Assembly (NCBI GenBank): GCA_964539825.1
Contig: CAZIKF010000022.1
Coordinates: 20,782-84,781, forward strand
Length of the DNA: 64,000 nt
Direction of reading: 5' to 3'
Source: CAZIKF01 sp964539825
Lineage (GTDB): Bacteria; Muiribacteriota; UBA6191
Below the pieces are notes generated by a model. That model saw only the letters and a program-made list of their open reading frames with translations. It made no database searches and had not been told where the DNA came from. This document shows, piece by piece, positions 35,204 to 44,597 of this stretch (the stretch's first letter is position 1; each line of letters starts with the position of its first letter). The translations under genes were made by a program, and so were the position numbers.

Positions 35204-35318
35204 ATGAATGCTTCGTGCTCGAGGAAACTAGTCAGAATCTCAAATTTGGGTTTCGTTAGAAAAAATGATAAGTCATTCTTATGGCTTGCTATTGAGCAAA
35301 ATATTAGTATTTTCGGTA

Positions 35319-35324
35319 TATAAT
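35319..35324 (+). promoter_or_regulatory. Perfect TATAAT -10 box upstream of the 35415 operon
   Basis: TATAAT in an AT-rich 211-base intergenic region. The best upstream partner is TTGAGC at 35292-35297, but its 21-base spacing is too long, so the -35 is weak. It would give a leader of about 85 bases. Confidence 0.4.
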
Positions 35325-35414
35325 GTCAGATCATTGGTTTATTACTCTCATGAATCTTCGGAGCCTTGTCGATTATATAGATAAGGGATTATATCGGATT
35401 TTGGAGAACAGGAA

Positions 35415-36161
35415 TTGAAAGCCGTTATTATGGCAGGTGGACTGGGAATGCGTCTCAGACCCCTTACGTCAATTATTCCAAAACCACTTCTGCCTCTCGG
35501 CGACCGAAGCATCCTGGAAATCCTTCTTAAGAACCTCGAAGAATGTGGTGTGAAGGATGTATTCATCGCAACCAACTACATGTCGGAATATTTCGAGACC
35601 TACTTTCGTCAATGTCCTCCGAAGAATCTGAGGCTTCACTTTAGTCGGGAGACCATACCCCTTGGGACTGCAGGTCCTTTGAAACTTCTTGAGGATGAAC
35701 TGACAGAACCCTTTTTAGTCGTGAATGGCGATATTCTCACAAATCTGGATTTTCAGGACTTCTACTCCTTCTTTCAGGAGAACTCTTATGAAGTCCTTCT
35801 TGCCACCACATTAGTTCAGCTCCCAACCAATTATGGTGTAGTTACGCGCAAGGGTAGCCAGATAGTAGAGATTGAAGAAAAGCCCAATATAGAAGCAGAG
35901 GTGGTTGCGGGTATTTATTGCCTGGACCCTTCCGTTCTTAAGAAGATTCCAGCAGGAAAGAATTTTGATATGCCAGAACTTCTCCATAGAGTCTCCGAGG
36001 AAGGGAAATTAGGTGCCTTTCCGCTGCAGAGTTATTGGCTTGATATAGGTCATATGGAACATTACGAAAAAGCGAAGGAGGATATTCGCTCCCTGGACCT
36101 GATTGAATCCCAAACAGCGAATCCTGTTGATTTAAAAGGGATTGAGGAACTAGCTAAGTGA
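35415..36161 (+). CDS. Sugar-1-phosphate nucleotidyltransferase
   Basis: 248 residues, TTG start preceded by GGAG at 35403-35406. AVIMAGGLGMRLRPLT (3-18) and PKPLLPLGDR (22-31) are the nucleotide-binding and phosphate-binding signatures; VVNGDILTN holds the metal-binding Asp, and VEIEEKPN is typical. It makes an NDP-sugar (GDP-mannose-, dTDP- or UDP-glucose-like) for the pathway. Its stop overlaps the GTG start of the following glycosyltransferase gene. The preferred nucleotide cannot be told from motifs. Confidence 0.88.
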   Translation: MKAVIMAGGLGMRLRPLTSIIPKPLLPLGDRSILEILLKNLEECGVKDVFIATNYMSEYFETYFRQCPPKNLRLHFSRETIPLGTAGPLKLLEDELTEPFLVVNGDILTNLDFQDFYSFFQENSYEVLLATTLVQLPTNYGVVTRKGSQIVEIEEKPNIEAEVVAGIYCLDPSVLKKIPAGKNFDMPELLHRVSEEGKLGAFPLQSYWLDIGHMEHYEKAKEDIRSLDLIESQTANPVDLKGIEELAK

Positions 36162-36871
36162 GTTCCATCAGCTTTATCGTTCCTACCTATAATGAAATTG
36201 ACAATCTTGGCGCCTGTGTTCAAGCACTGGAAGAGTATTCCAGAGCCCATTCACACGAATTTGAAATCATCGTAATTGATTCAGGTAGCACAGATGGCAC
36301 CCGTGAACTCCTCGAACAAATGCGCAAGGAGAAAGATTGTATAAGAGCGGTGTTCCAAGATAAGAGAATGGGTATGGGATGGGCACTTCGAGAAGCATAT
36401 GAATATGTCCAGAATCCTCTCGTCTGCCATTATGAATGTGATATGCCCTTTGAATTGGTCGAAATTGAAAAAGCTCTTGAACTCCTCGCTACTCAAGATT
36501 GTGATTTTGTCCTGGGACAGCGTATAGGGGGAAGGGATCGATGGGCCCGTGTCCTCTATACACTTGGTTATCGAATCTTTTTACGCATTGTATTTGGGGC
36601 TCGCTTTCAAACCATTAATTATTCCTTTAAAGTCTTTGACAGCAAGATTCTCAACTGCATTTCATTAAAGTCATCAGGCTGGTTTATTGATGCCGAACTT
36701 ATCCTGGAATCGATTCGATGCGGATTTAGGATACGTGAATTGCCGGTGCCATATCTTGAAAGAGAAAAGGGAGCTTCTACCGTTCGATTTCAGGATATCG
36801 CACACATTATCAGTGAAGCGGGGTGCTACGCGAGAGAGCGATGGTCCTATTTCTCTCCTTTCTCATCCTAA
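36158..36871 (+). CDS. Family 2 glycosyltransferase (dolichol-phosphate mannosyltransferase-like)
   Basis: 237 residues, GTG start in a GTGA overlap. SFIVPTYNEIDNL and IVIDSGSTDGTRELLEQ form the GT-A nucleotide-binding half, and YECDMPFE carries the metal-binding acidic residue. The C-terminal part (YLEREKGASTVRF) matches DPM1/ArnC-like enzymes that load a sugar onto polyprenyl phosphate. The next gene is a polytopic membrane protein that could use such a lipid-linked sugar. Confidence 0.83.
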   Translation: MSSISFIVPTYNEIDNLGACVQALEEYSRAHSHEFEIIVIDSGSTDGTRELLEQMRKEKDCIRAVFQDKRMGMGWALREAYEYVQNPLVCHYECDMPFELVEIEKALELLATQDCDFVLGQRIGGRDRWARVLYTLGYRIFLRIVFGARFQTINYSFKVFDSKILNCISLKSSGWFIDAELILESIRCGFRIRELPVPYLEREKGASTVRFQDIAHIISEAGCYARERWSYFSPFSS

Positions 36872-38592
36872 ATCGAGCCCTATTTTTCCGTCTGCCTCTC
36901 CATGGTGACATAGGCTTTTTCGGAATCTGGGGGCATTTCCCATATGAGCGCTTAAACCATGATTTAATTCTTCATAACGGGGGATTTCGTTCCGCGGCCC
37001 TTTTTATCTACTGGATATTCCATAGGCTGACGGGTCATCTCGGGGTAAAATTTTCTTCAAGATTTTCGCAACTAGTCCTTATTAGCGTCTCTTTCTTTGC
37101 ATTCGAGTCTGTGTTTGAACACCTGGGACTTGATCGGGAAGTGGTTCACTGTTTTTTTCTTTTCTATGCGATTTTACTTAGCTCTTTTAGCACTGGCTGC
37201 GTCTATATTTATACCATTGAGCTATTTGGAATCTGCGCACTCCCAATCCTCCTGAATCTATATTTCCTACCTTTCTCCTGGTTCCCTGCAAAGCTAGGCT
37301 TGGCTCTCTTTGGATCCTTACTCTTTAAGCTCAACCTGGCCTTTGATGTTGTGGGAATTTTCTGCTTGCTCAGGTTCATTGATTCCGGCTTTCATTTTTC
37401 TACTCTTGTAGATCTTCTTCTAGGATTGGGCTTGGGAGGTCTCTCTTTTCTACTCTACTTACAATGCCTGGGTATTTTGAGGTTCTCCATATCTGGATTT
37501 CTGGCCTTTTTTAAGTGTAGAAACGAAGGTTGGTATGCATGGAAGAGACTTCTGATTCCATTCCTGGGTCCTATTTTCTTAGAGAATGCCGTGCCCTTCC
37601 TCGCTCTCATTCCAGCTGTTTATTGGATTTTTTCCAACCCCGGGCCGTTAGAGATCCTAGCCCTGATATTACTAGGTGCGGAAGTATTTGGAGTGATCCT
37701 TCAAAGAGGATTCTTTCACTACCACTATATTGCTCTTCTACCTGGAGTCGCGCTGGTGGGAGCCTTTAGCGTCAAGCTGATTCCCTGGACTGATTTTTCA
37801 ATCTGGATCTTACTCCTTTATACAATTATCCGATTCAAGTATTCCAAAAAACAGTTCTGGCCAAAATTACTGGAGCATCAGGAAATCTACAATAGACTTG
37901 TGGATCAGCTTGAAGATTGGGAACACTTCGAGATAGTCCGCAACAGTAAAGTCTGTTGGTTTGCTGGCTGGAGGTTTCAATTTCACTTGCGGCATAATCT
38001 ACCCCCCTTCTCTGTTTTTCTTCAGACCCTCAAGTTCATGATGATTATGGAGCCAGAGGATGAGCGCAAGTTCTTCCCAGATTTTCCCGACCAATTTTAT
38101 CAGAGACTTAAAACACATACTCCAGATCTTCTTGTACTGGAGGAGAATGAATTGATACATCTGGACTCCCTAAGGAGTCTGGGATTCCAGGTCAGTTACC
38201 TGGGGACCTATGCAGGGCGTCTCAAATTCTTTCGCCTTCTGCCGGAGAGACGGGTTGAAATGGATGAGGTCAGGAAGGCATGTGGAACTTTATTTGTGCG
38301 CTATCCGGGAAATTTTAAACTGGAATTCTTCAATAAAATGACACCCCAGTTTGTGGAGCAGTGTGAGACGGAAGTGACCCTTGTAGGTGAGAATTCATCG
38401 ATTTCAAAGATGGAAGAATTTCTAAAGGAACTGGGCATGAAAACCAGTAAGATGGATGAAGATGATTTTTTAAGGAGATATAAAGAATTGGAAGGTACCT
38501 ACTTCCTGGTGTCTGAAGGTAGATCAATTTCAAGTTACCAAAAAGTTCATAACCATATTTCCAATCGCTTCAGAATTTTTAAGTATACGTAG
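36841..38592 (+). CDS. Polytopic membrane protein, putative GT-C glycosyltransferase
   Basis: 583 residues from ATG 36841 (GTG 36823 is an alternative; both overlap the GT2 gene). Residues up to about 330 hold some eight to ten hydrophobic segments rich in Phe and Leu; the remaining ~250 residues are soluble. The first loop (LPLHGDIGFFGIWG) has an acidic residue shortly after the first membrane segment, as in ArnT/PMT-type GT-C enzymes that use polyprenyl-phosphate sugars. Pairing with the DPM1-like gene supports this, but no family signature is certain. Confidence 0.6.
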   Translation: MVLFLSFLILNRALFFRLPLHGDIGFFGIWGHFPYERLNHDLILHNGGFRSAALFIYWIFHRLTGHLGVKFSSRFSQLVLISVSFFAFESVFEHLGLDREVVHCFFLFYAILLSSFSTGCVYIYTIELFGICALPILLNLYFLPFSWFPAKLGLALFGSLLFKLNLAFDVVGIFCLLRFIDSGFHFSTLVDLLLGLGLGGLSFLLYLQCLGILRFSISGFLAFFKCRNEGWYAWKRLLIPFLGPIFLENAVPFLALIPAVYWIFSNPGPLEILALILLGAEVFGVILQRGFFHYHYIALLPGVALVGAFSVKLIPWTDFSIWILLLYTIIRFKYSKKQFWPKLLEHQEIYNRLVDQLEDWEHFEIVRNSKVCWFAGWRFQFHLRHNLPPFSVFLQTLKFMMIMEPEDERKFFPDFPDQFYQRLKTHTPDLLVLEENELIHLDSLRSLGFQVSYLGTYAGRLKFFRLLPERRVEMDEVRKACGTLFVRYPGNFKLEFFNKMTPQFVEQCETEVTLVGENSSISKMEEFLKELGMKTSKMDEDDFLRRYKELEGTYFLVSEGRSISSYQKVHNHISNRFRIFKYT

Positions 38593-38596
38593 AATC

Positions 38597-39430
38597 ATGG
38601 TACGAAAAATTCTCATCATTGGTTCAAAGGGCTACCTGGGTTCAGCTCTTTGTGAACGACTACCTTCTGAAGCCCTCCTTGAGATTCGTGGTTTGGACAG
38701 GGGACACACTGAGGAGGAGCTAAGAAAATCTCTCCAATGGTGTGATGTTTGTATTCTTGCCAATGGACTGTCAAACCATATAGCTGGTCAGGAAAATCCA
38801 TTCCTGGACTTCCAGCTCAATGTCGCTGAAATCCTGGATATCTTGAAATCAGAAAAGGGATTGAAGTTCATTTATCTGGGTAGCCTATGTCAGTATGGGG
38901 TTCTAGAAGGAAAGATTGAAGAGTCCAGAGTCTGTGATCCCAAAGAACCGCAGGGGCTGAGTAAAGTGTTTATGGAGGGGGCGTTGGGCTTCCTACAAAA
39001 GGTGAATCATCTGGATTTTGTCTCTCTTCGCCTGGGAACTGTTTTTGGAAGAAAGACCGATCTTAATAATCCCAGTCTCCTGGAAAAAATGATTCTCTCT
39101 ACCTTGCATGGGAAAACCTTCGAGGTCTATGGGGGCAAAGAACGAACCTGGAGCGGCTTAAGTATTGAGCATTTCGTCGGAGCTATTGCGAAGGTAATAC
39201 AAAAGGATAAATACGAGGGAAGAGTTTATAATTTGGCTACCTGCCAGTGGCCTTTTGGAGAACTTGATCAGGACTTATCCCTAAAATTCGTTCCTTCGAA
39301 CCCGGCGACTCCATATGCGGTTTCATGCCAGCGATTTAAGGATCAATTTGGCTGGGGTTTTGATTCTCTTAATGCCAGAGACATTGTGAGGAGGTTGAAA
39401 ATTGAAATCCGACAATTCCAGAGTATTTGA
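38597..39430 (+). CDS. Extended SDR-fold NAD(P) protein lacking the catalytic tyrosine
   Basis: 277 residues. The Rossmann motif is IIGSKGYLGSALC (8-20), and LGSLCQYG occupies the place of the catalytic Ser/Thr strand. The Y-x3-K pair of sugar epimerases, dehydratases and reductases reads Q119-G-L-S-K123, so Tyr is replaced by Gln. FVSLRLGTVFGRKTDL and WSGLSIEHFVGAI follow the normal fold. It may bind NAD and a sugar nucleotide without standard SDR chemistry. It overlaps the following aminotransferase gene by 29 bases. Confidence 0.78.
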   Translation: MVRKILIIGSKGYLGSALCERLPSEALLEIRGLDRGHTEEELRKSLQWCDVCILANGLSNHIAGQENPFLDFQLNVAEILDILKSEKGLKFIYLGSLCQYGVLEGKIEESRVCDPKEPQGLSKVFMEGALGFLQKVNHLDFVSLRLGTVFGRKTDLNNPSLLEKMILSTLHGKTFEVYGGKERTWSGLSIEHFVGAIAKVIQKDKYEGRVYNLATCQWPFGELDQDLSLKFVPSNPATPYAVSCQRFKDQFGWGFDSLNARDIVRRLKIEIRQFQSI

Positions 39431-40469
39431 GGAGCTCAAAGACCAGATTTCCTCCTTTTTATCCGGTGAATATTATTTTCTTGGTAAGCATCTGAGCGGG
39501 TTTGAAGACGAATTCGCGGAATTTAGTAAGGCACCATATTGTGTGGGTCTATCCTCAGGAACAGTCGCTTTGCAATTATTGTTGAGGTCCCTGCATCTTC
39601 CATCGGGTAGCGAGATACTCGTATCCTCATTTTGCCCGATTCCCACTGTCATGGGAATTCTTGAAGCAGGCCTTATTCCTCGCTTTGTCGATATACAGGC
39701 AGACACCCTAATGCCCAATGCTAAAAATTTTGCAAGTCGCTACCAAAAGTCCTGCAAGGGTTTGATGGTAGTCCACATCTTTGGGAAAATATCGCCTATG
39801 TCTGAAATTCTCGAATTCGCCTCTTCCGAAAACTTACCTGTCATTGAGGATGCTTGCCAGGCATGTGGGGCAATTGGAGAAGACCATATTCCGTCCCGGA
39901 AGACGGTTGGAGCCGCAATGAGTTTCTATCCAACCAAAGTTTTAGGAGCCTGGGGAGATGCAGGAGCAGTACTGACAGAAAGGGAAGAACTTGCAAATGA
40001 ATTGCGCCAGCTTAGAAACTATGGTCTCGATGATGAGTTTAAGAATCAAAGCCTTGGCGGAAATTACCGGATGGATGACCTTCAGGCCCTGGTCCTGCAA
40101 GAGAAGCTAAAACACCTGGGGAAATATATTTCCCAGGGCAGAGAAATCGCTAATTGTTATCGTCAGGAACTTCCTCTCAGAGGTTTTCAATATCGTTCGG
40201 AAGGTGAGCTGGCCAATGAACATGTAATCTCATACCTTTTGAGGGACAAGGACTCTAAAGAAAAGATTCGTAAGAAATTCAGGGAGCGTTCCTTGCGCTC
40301 TTCCTTTCACTATGACTACCCGGTGTATTTTCACCAAGCCTTACAATGTTTTCAGAAACGTGAACTACCTGTGGTGAGGGATGTTAGTTCTCGCATCATC
40401 AATCTCCCCGAAGATACACAGAAGATGGGAGATGAGCTCACAACACTAATTTCTGAACTCAGTGCCTAG
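39402..40469 (+). CDS. DegT/DnrJ/EryC1/StrS-family aminotransferase
   Basis: 355 residues, TTG start with a good GAGGAGG-type ribosome-binding site ending near 39394. The PLP lysine is Lys179 in SFYPTKVLGAWGDAG, with IEDACQACG (148-156) as the cofactor block. It would aminate a keto sugar; the SDR-fold neighbour and the LegB-like dehydratase provide candidate partners. The specificity is not deducible. A 45-base gap leads to a second aminotransferase gene. Confidence 0.86.
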   Translation: MKSDNSRVFEELKDQISSFLSGEYYFLGKHLSGFEDEFAEFSKAPYCVGLSSGTVALQLLLRSLHLPSGSEILVSSFCPIPTVMGILEAGLIPRFVDIQADTLMPNAKNFASRYQKSCKGLMVVHIFGKISPMSEILEFASSENLPVIEDACQACGAIGEDHIPSRKTVGAAMSFYPTKVLGAWGDAGAVLTEREELANELRQLRNYGLDDEFKNQSLGGNYRMDDLQALVLQEKLKHLGKYISQGREIANCYRQELPLRGFQYRSEGELANEHVISYLLRDKDSKEKIRKKFRERSLRSSFHYDYPVYFHQALQCFQKRELPVVRDVSSRIINLPEDTQKMGDELTTLISELSA

Positions 40470-40514
40470 AATTTTGCCAGAGGAAACCTGGACTGGCTTT
40501 AAAGGATTGAACCT

Positions 40515-41615
40515 ATGACGATTCGCTTTCTTGATCTCCAAAAAATTAATGCAAGATTCGCCTCTCAATACCGTGAAGTTCTTGATCAGGTCCTAAGGAC
40601 TGGTTATTTCATCAAGGGGAAGTATTGCACCCGTTTTGAAGAGGAATTTTCCAGCTACTGTAATGCTAATCATTGCGTGGGAGTTGGTAATGGCCTTGAG
40701 GCTATCTTTCTGATGTTTCGTGCATATATAGAGCAGGGTAGATTAAAGGAAGGGGACGAAGTTTTGGTTCCCTCAAATACCTATATAGCATCCATTTTGT
40801 CTATTTCTCAGGCAGGTCTGATCCCAATCCTGGTGGAACCTAAGCAAGAGACCTATAACATGGACGTAAACGACGCCAGGGAGAAAGTTTCGCAGAGAAC
40901 CAGGGCGATCTTATTAGTTCACCTTTATGGACAAGCAGTGGAAATGGATGGAATTCGAGATCTCGCTAAGTCCAGAAATTTACTCATTCTTGAAGACGCT
41001 GCTCAGGCTCATGGAGCAAGATGGAGAGAAGAGGTGGTAGGAGGCCTGGGAGATTGCTCTGCCTTTAGTTTTTTTCCGGGTAAGAACCTGGGGGCTCTTG
41101 GAGATGGCGGTGCTGTGGTCACAAATGATGAGGAATTGGGCCGCCTGGTTCGCGATCTTGGCAATTATGGTTCCGCCGAGAAATACAAGAATCGATATAG
41201 AGGTTACAACTCTCGATTAGATGAAATGCAGGCTGGGTTTCTACTCGCTAAGTTAGCTGTTCTAGAGGAAGACAATGAGCGCAGAAGAGGAATCGCGAAA
41301 AGGTATTTGGAAGAAATTCAAACTGAATTAGTAATACTGCCCGCAGTACCAAAACCGTGTACTCCAGTCTGGCATCTCTTTGTTATCAGGACAAAAGATC
41401 GCAATGGGCTTCAAACTCATTTGAAGGAACGTGGGGTAGAAACCCTGATCCACTATCCCATTGCTCCCCATAAGCAGGAGGCCTATAGTCATTGGAGTCA
41501 TCTCAGCCTTCCAGTTAGCGAAGAAATCCATTCCCAGGTGCTGAGCCTGCCTCTACATCCCTGTCTTGAGGACCAAGAGGTGGAGCAGGTCATCGAAGCG
41601 GTAAACTCCTTTTAG
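40515..41615 (+). CDS. Sugar aminotransferase, FdtB/QdtB-like
   Basis: 366 residues. The PLP lysine is Lys190 in FSFFPGKNLGALGDGG; LEDAAQAHG (159-167) binds the cofactor ring. IPFLDLQ-like start (IRFLDLQKIN) and overall pattern match the FdtB/QdtB/WecE branch that aminates C3 or C4 of dTDP- or UDP-keto-6-deoxyhexoses. The cupin gene at 44163 could be its 3,4-ketoisomerase-type partner, although that cupin resembles CapF more. Its stop faces the stop of the acyl-AMP ligase gene 16 bases away. Confidence 0.88.
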   Translation: MTIRFLDLQKINARFASQYREVLDQVLRTGYFIKGKYCTRFEEEFSSYCNANHCVGVGNGLEAIFLMFRAYIEQGRLKEGDEVLVPSNTYIASILSISQAGLIPILVEPKQETYNMDVNDAREKVSQRTRAILLVHLYGQAVEMDGIRDLAKSRNLLILEDAAQAHGARWREEVVGGLGDCSAFSFFPGKNLGALGDGGAVVTNDEELGRLVRDLGNYGSAEKYKNRYRGYNSRLDEMQAGFLLAKLAVLEEDNERRRGIAKRYLEEIQTELVILPAVPKPCTPVWHLFVIRTKDRNGLQTHLKERGVETLIHYPIAPHKQEAYSHWSHLSLPVSEEIHSQVLSLPLHPCLEDQEVEQVIEAVNSF

Positions 41616-41631
41616 TGGGAAAAACATTGGT

Positions 41632-44151
41632 TCAGGTTTTCTTTACTGCGGAGTACTTCAGGGTCCACTCACATAGCTTTGATAGAGTCTCGATTTCACT
41701 CTTGTCTGTCCAGGTGGGAGGTAAGTTAAGTTCAAAGTGATCTTGCAGGAGCCCTAGTAATTCTACGATGTCAATGGAATTTAGCCTGGAGAGCAGATTC
41801 ATCTGCTCCTGAGGGAGAAATCCAAAATGGGACTCAATGAGAGTGACCATAGCTTCCTTAATGGAATGTTCTGTTAATACTTCACGACCTTGTGTTGCTT
41901 CAACCTGTTTCGTGGGTAGAATGGGGTAGCCGAAGCAGGTTTGTATCGCGCTTTCATAGAGACTTTTTACATTTTGAAGATGACTATTGTCCCTGATGTA
42001 GTACTCCTCTACCTCAAGGCTATCCTGCTGTTTAAGAATCCAGGGCCAGATGTCGAGAACCGGGGCATCCATACCCTCTTTCATCGCTATTACAAAGACT
42101 TTCGCAAATCCTCTTCTTTCCTCCTGGGTGGCGAGGAAATGATAATAAACTTCATCACTTAGCTCGGTGGCAGCCAGATACCTTGGGTGAGGGGGGAGCC
42201 CCTCTCCAGGCGGTGGGGGAAGGATCCATCCCAGGGTCAGGTCAGGTCTACACTCCCTTATTTCTCGCTCAAGAGATTGATAAGAAGAAATCACGGTTGC
42301 AACGGCCTCTTGCAAATCTTGATTTTGGTGACGCTTAAGAAAGGGGATCACCGTTCGAATATCCTGCTCTCCGAATAAAAGCAGTAGAAGAGCATCTTTG
42401 GGAAGACTCCCAATATAACTTTGAAACTCCAACTGACGCGGCTCTCTATGGATATTTTCTGAACTGACAATGGGAATTTGCTTCAGGTGAATATTCTGCG
42501 CGGTAGTATGTTCGTTGTAGAGTTCTTCAGACGCATTAAAGGAATAAACATGAGAGCATCCCGCAATATGAATTTCACGGCTGCGATAGTCCAGGTATTT
42601 GGACCGGTTGAGTTTTCGGGAGATTTTTCCACTGGAGGTTTTTCGAAGCCACATATGCGGAAGGATCTGCACATCACTGGGAGTGAAGTCAAAGCGATGG
42701 GAAATTCTTTCGAATATGGCTTCTTTTAAGCCTATAGGACTGGAGTCTGGCATGGCTTCCGCCAGTACTACCACATCTTCCGTACCTGTTGATTTGTTGT
42801 AGGTCCCAAATACAACATTGCGACCTCTATAGGTCCCTTTAATATCGTTAAGAATGTTCTCCACGTCCTGTGGGTAGAGGTTCATTCCTCGATGAATGAT
42901 CAAATCGGAACTTCTACCGGTCACATAGAGTTCGCCCTGGTGAATAAAACCCCGATCCCCTGTATTGAAAAATCCCTGGCTATCGAGGAGCTGTCCACTC
43001 TGATGCCAATAAGAATCAAGGGTAAATGGTGAGCGAATCAAGATTTCCCCAAGAAAACCATCCTCAGCTGCGATAGAAACCTCAACCTTGCCAATTGGCT
43101 TTCCACAGCTCACGACCGTCCGGGTTTGCTCTCTTGAAGACCTGACTCTCCCGTGTTGGAATTCTTTCTCATCCAGTGAGATGTACCAGGAATTTGAATC
43201 CAGATCGAAAAGTCGATGAGTCATCGCGAATATATTTTCAGCCATGGCATAGGTGGACCCCAGGGAGTGCGGCGATAATCCAGCCCCTTTGAAGTGCTCG
43301 TAAAAATCCATGACCACCTTTGAATCCACAGGTTCCGCGCAACTTGCCAGGCATTCAAATCTGCTCAGGTCTAAATTCTCAGCAGCGACTTTGGAGCTCA
43401 GTAGCCGAAAGGCGAAATTGGGCATCCATGTGTGGGTTGAACCTAGCACTTGCGCATCTTCAAATAGGATTCCCGGATTGGAAATCCACTCAAATGGGCT
43501 GATCAAATGCAGGGGATTCTGGTTGAGAAGTGGAGTCATGAGGCAGGCTATGAAACCCATATCATGGTAGAGCGGCAGCCAGGATATGAACCTGTGTCTT
43601 TCCTCAAGGTCCAGGGTTTCTGAAAAAACATTCACATGCTCCTGGAGTTGATTCCATTCATAGAGCAGTCCCTTGGGTACGCCTGTGCTGCCGCTGGAAA
43701 ATTGAGCGAAACTGGGATTAATGGGAACCTCCCGGGAGCAAAAGTCCAGGTTGTCTTCCGCTTTGCAAAGAACCCTCAGTTTTTTGGAAAGTCCCACCGC
43801 AAGGTCAATGGAATGCGAGTCAATGAGTAGGGCGTCGGGACTATGTGTATCAACGAGGGAACCAAGTTTGGAGGAGAAATCCCGGGGATCAACTTTAGAG
43901 GATGGATGAGCACAGTAAGCGGGGATGAGATTTAATCCCAGGCATGCCAAGAAGCTAAGGATAAGGTCCTCGGAGTGTTCCAGGGCAATGAGCACTAAAG
44001 CCCTCTCTCTTAAATTGGAGAGTTGGCTAATCCAGCGTCTCAGGCCATGGTGAAGCTGCCTTCCGTTATAGGAACAGATCTCGCCGTTTAGCCTGAGTGA
44101 TAGTACTTGTCCCCTGCCGGGGAGTTCTTCATAAAACCTCCGAAAACTCAT
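41632..44151 (-). CDS. Fatty-acyl-AMP ligase fused to an SGNH-hydrolase-like domain and an acyl carrier domain
   Basis: 839 residues in three parts. Residues 1 to ~520: adenylate-forming ligase with FSSGSTGVPKG (151-161), WLPLYHDMGF and a GDRGF motif, like the fatty-acyl-AMP ligases. Residues ~526-750: an SGNH-type domain with GCSH (Ser533 as nucleophile), GEQDIR, a PPPP turn and D721-x2-H724. Residues ~765-839: a carrier domain with Ser792 in LNSIDIVELL as the 4'-phosphopantetheine site. It would activate a carboxylic acid, hold it on its own carrier and perhaps transfer or release it through the SGNH domain, plausibly acylating a glycan. Last gene of the minus operon from 50074. Confidence 0.8.
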   Translation of the reverse strand: MSFRRFYEELPGRGQVLSLRLNGEICSYNGRQLHHGLRRWISQLSNLRERALVLIALEHSEDLILSFLACLGLNLIPAYCAHPSSKVDPRDFSSKLGSLVDTHSPDALLIDSHSIDLAVGLSKKLRVLCKAEDNLDFCSREVPINPSFAQFSSGSTGVPKGLLYEWNQLQEHVNVFSETLDLEERHRFISWLPLYHDMGFIACLMTPLLNQNPLHLISPFEWISNPGILFEDAQVLGSTHTWMPNFAFRLLSSKVAAENLDLSRFECLASCAEPVDSKVVMDFYEHFKGAGLSPHSLGSTYAMAENIFAMTHRLFDLDSNSWYISLDEKEFQHGRVRSSREQTRTVVSCGKPIGKVEVSIAAEDGFLGEILIRSPFTLDSYWHQSGQLLDSQGFFNTGDRGFIHQGELYVTGRSSDLIIHRGMNLYPQDVENILNDIKGTYRGRNVVFGTYNKSTGTEDVVVLAEAMPDSSPIGLKEAIFERISHRFDFTPSDVQILPHMWLRKTSSGKISRKLNRSKYLDYRSREIHIAGCSHVYSFNASEELYNEHTTAQNIHLKQIPIVSSENIHREPRQLEFQSYIGSLPKDALLLLLFGEQDIRTVIPFLKRHQNQDLQEAVATVISSYQSLEREIRECRPDLTLGWILPPPPGEGLPPHPRYLAATELSDEVYYHFLATQEERRGFAKVFVIAMKEGMDAPVLDIWPWILKQQDSLEVEEYYIRDNSHLQNVKSLYESAIQTCFGYPILPTKQVEATQGREVLTEHSIKEAMVTLIESHFGFLPQEQMNLLSRLNSIDIVELLGLLQDHFELNLPPTWTDKSEIETLSKLCEWTLKYSAVKKT

Positions 44152-44162
44152 ATGAAACCACT

Positions 44163-44585
44163 CTATTCAATCCAGGCGCGGTAGAAGGTGTCTTGATCGT
44201 CCTCGTCCACTTCCATAGACCTTTTATCGGTATATACCATTAAATAAAAGTCGCTGTTCCCGGTATTCTTAATAGCATGGAGAGGTCCGGGAGGAATGAG
44301 TAAAACCTTGGGATCATCTTCTGACATTTCTACCTCAGAGGTTTCTTCTGTTTCAAGATCCTTGAAGTATACGGTTGCGTGACCTTTTACGAGGTAAAAA
44401 AGCTCATACTTGGAATGATGGTAGTGGTTTCCCTTTACGATCCCTGGCCTGGCAGTTGTGAGAAAGCATTGGCCGAATTCACGGTGCTCCGGAGGGAGCA
44501 TCTCGGGACGAAAAACCTCTTCCAGATACCCTCTATTATCCCGGTGTCTCTGTAGCGGGAATGTGAGAACCTTTGGTGTGTTCAT
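44163..44585 (-). CDS. Cupin-fold protein similar to the CapF C-terminal domain
   Basis: 140 residues. DNRGYLEEVFR opens the fold, and the metal site is GNHYHHSKYE (His54, His56, His57, Glu61), followed by VKGHATVYF and IPPGPLHAIKN, which brings a further histidine. This matches the cupin domain of CapF (a UDP-sugar epimerase/reductase in capsule synthesis) and, more loosely, dTDP-sugar 3,4-ketoisomerases. It likely acts on a keto-deoxysugar nucleotide. It lies 12 bases from each neighbour in the operon. Confidence 0.75.
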   Translation of the reverse strand: MNTPKVLTFPLQRHRDNRGYLEEVFRPEMLPPEHREFGQCFLTTARPGIVKGNHYHHSKYELFYLVKGHATVYFKDLETEETSEVEMSEDDPKVLLIPPGPLHAIKNTGNSDFYLMVYTDKRSMEVDEDDQDTFYRAWIE

Positions 44586-44597
44586 TGATTCCTAAAG

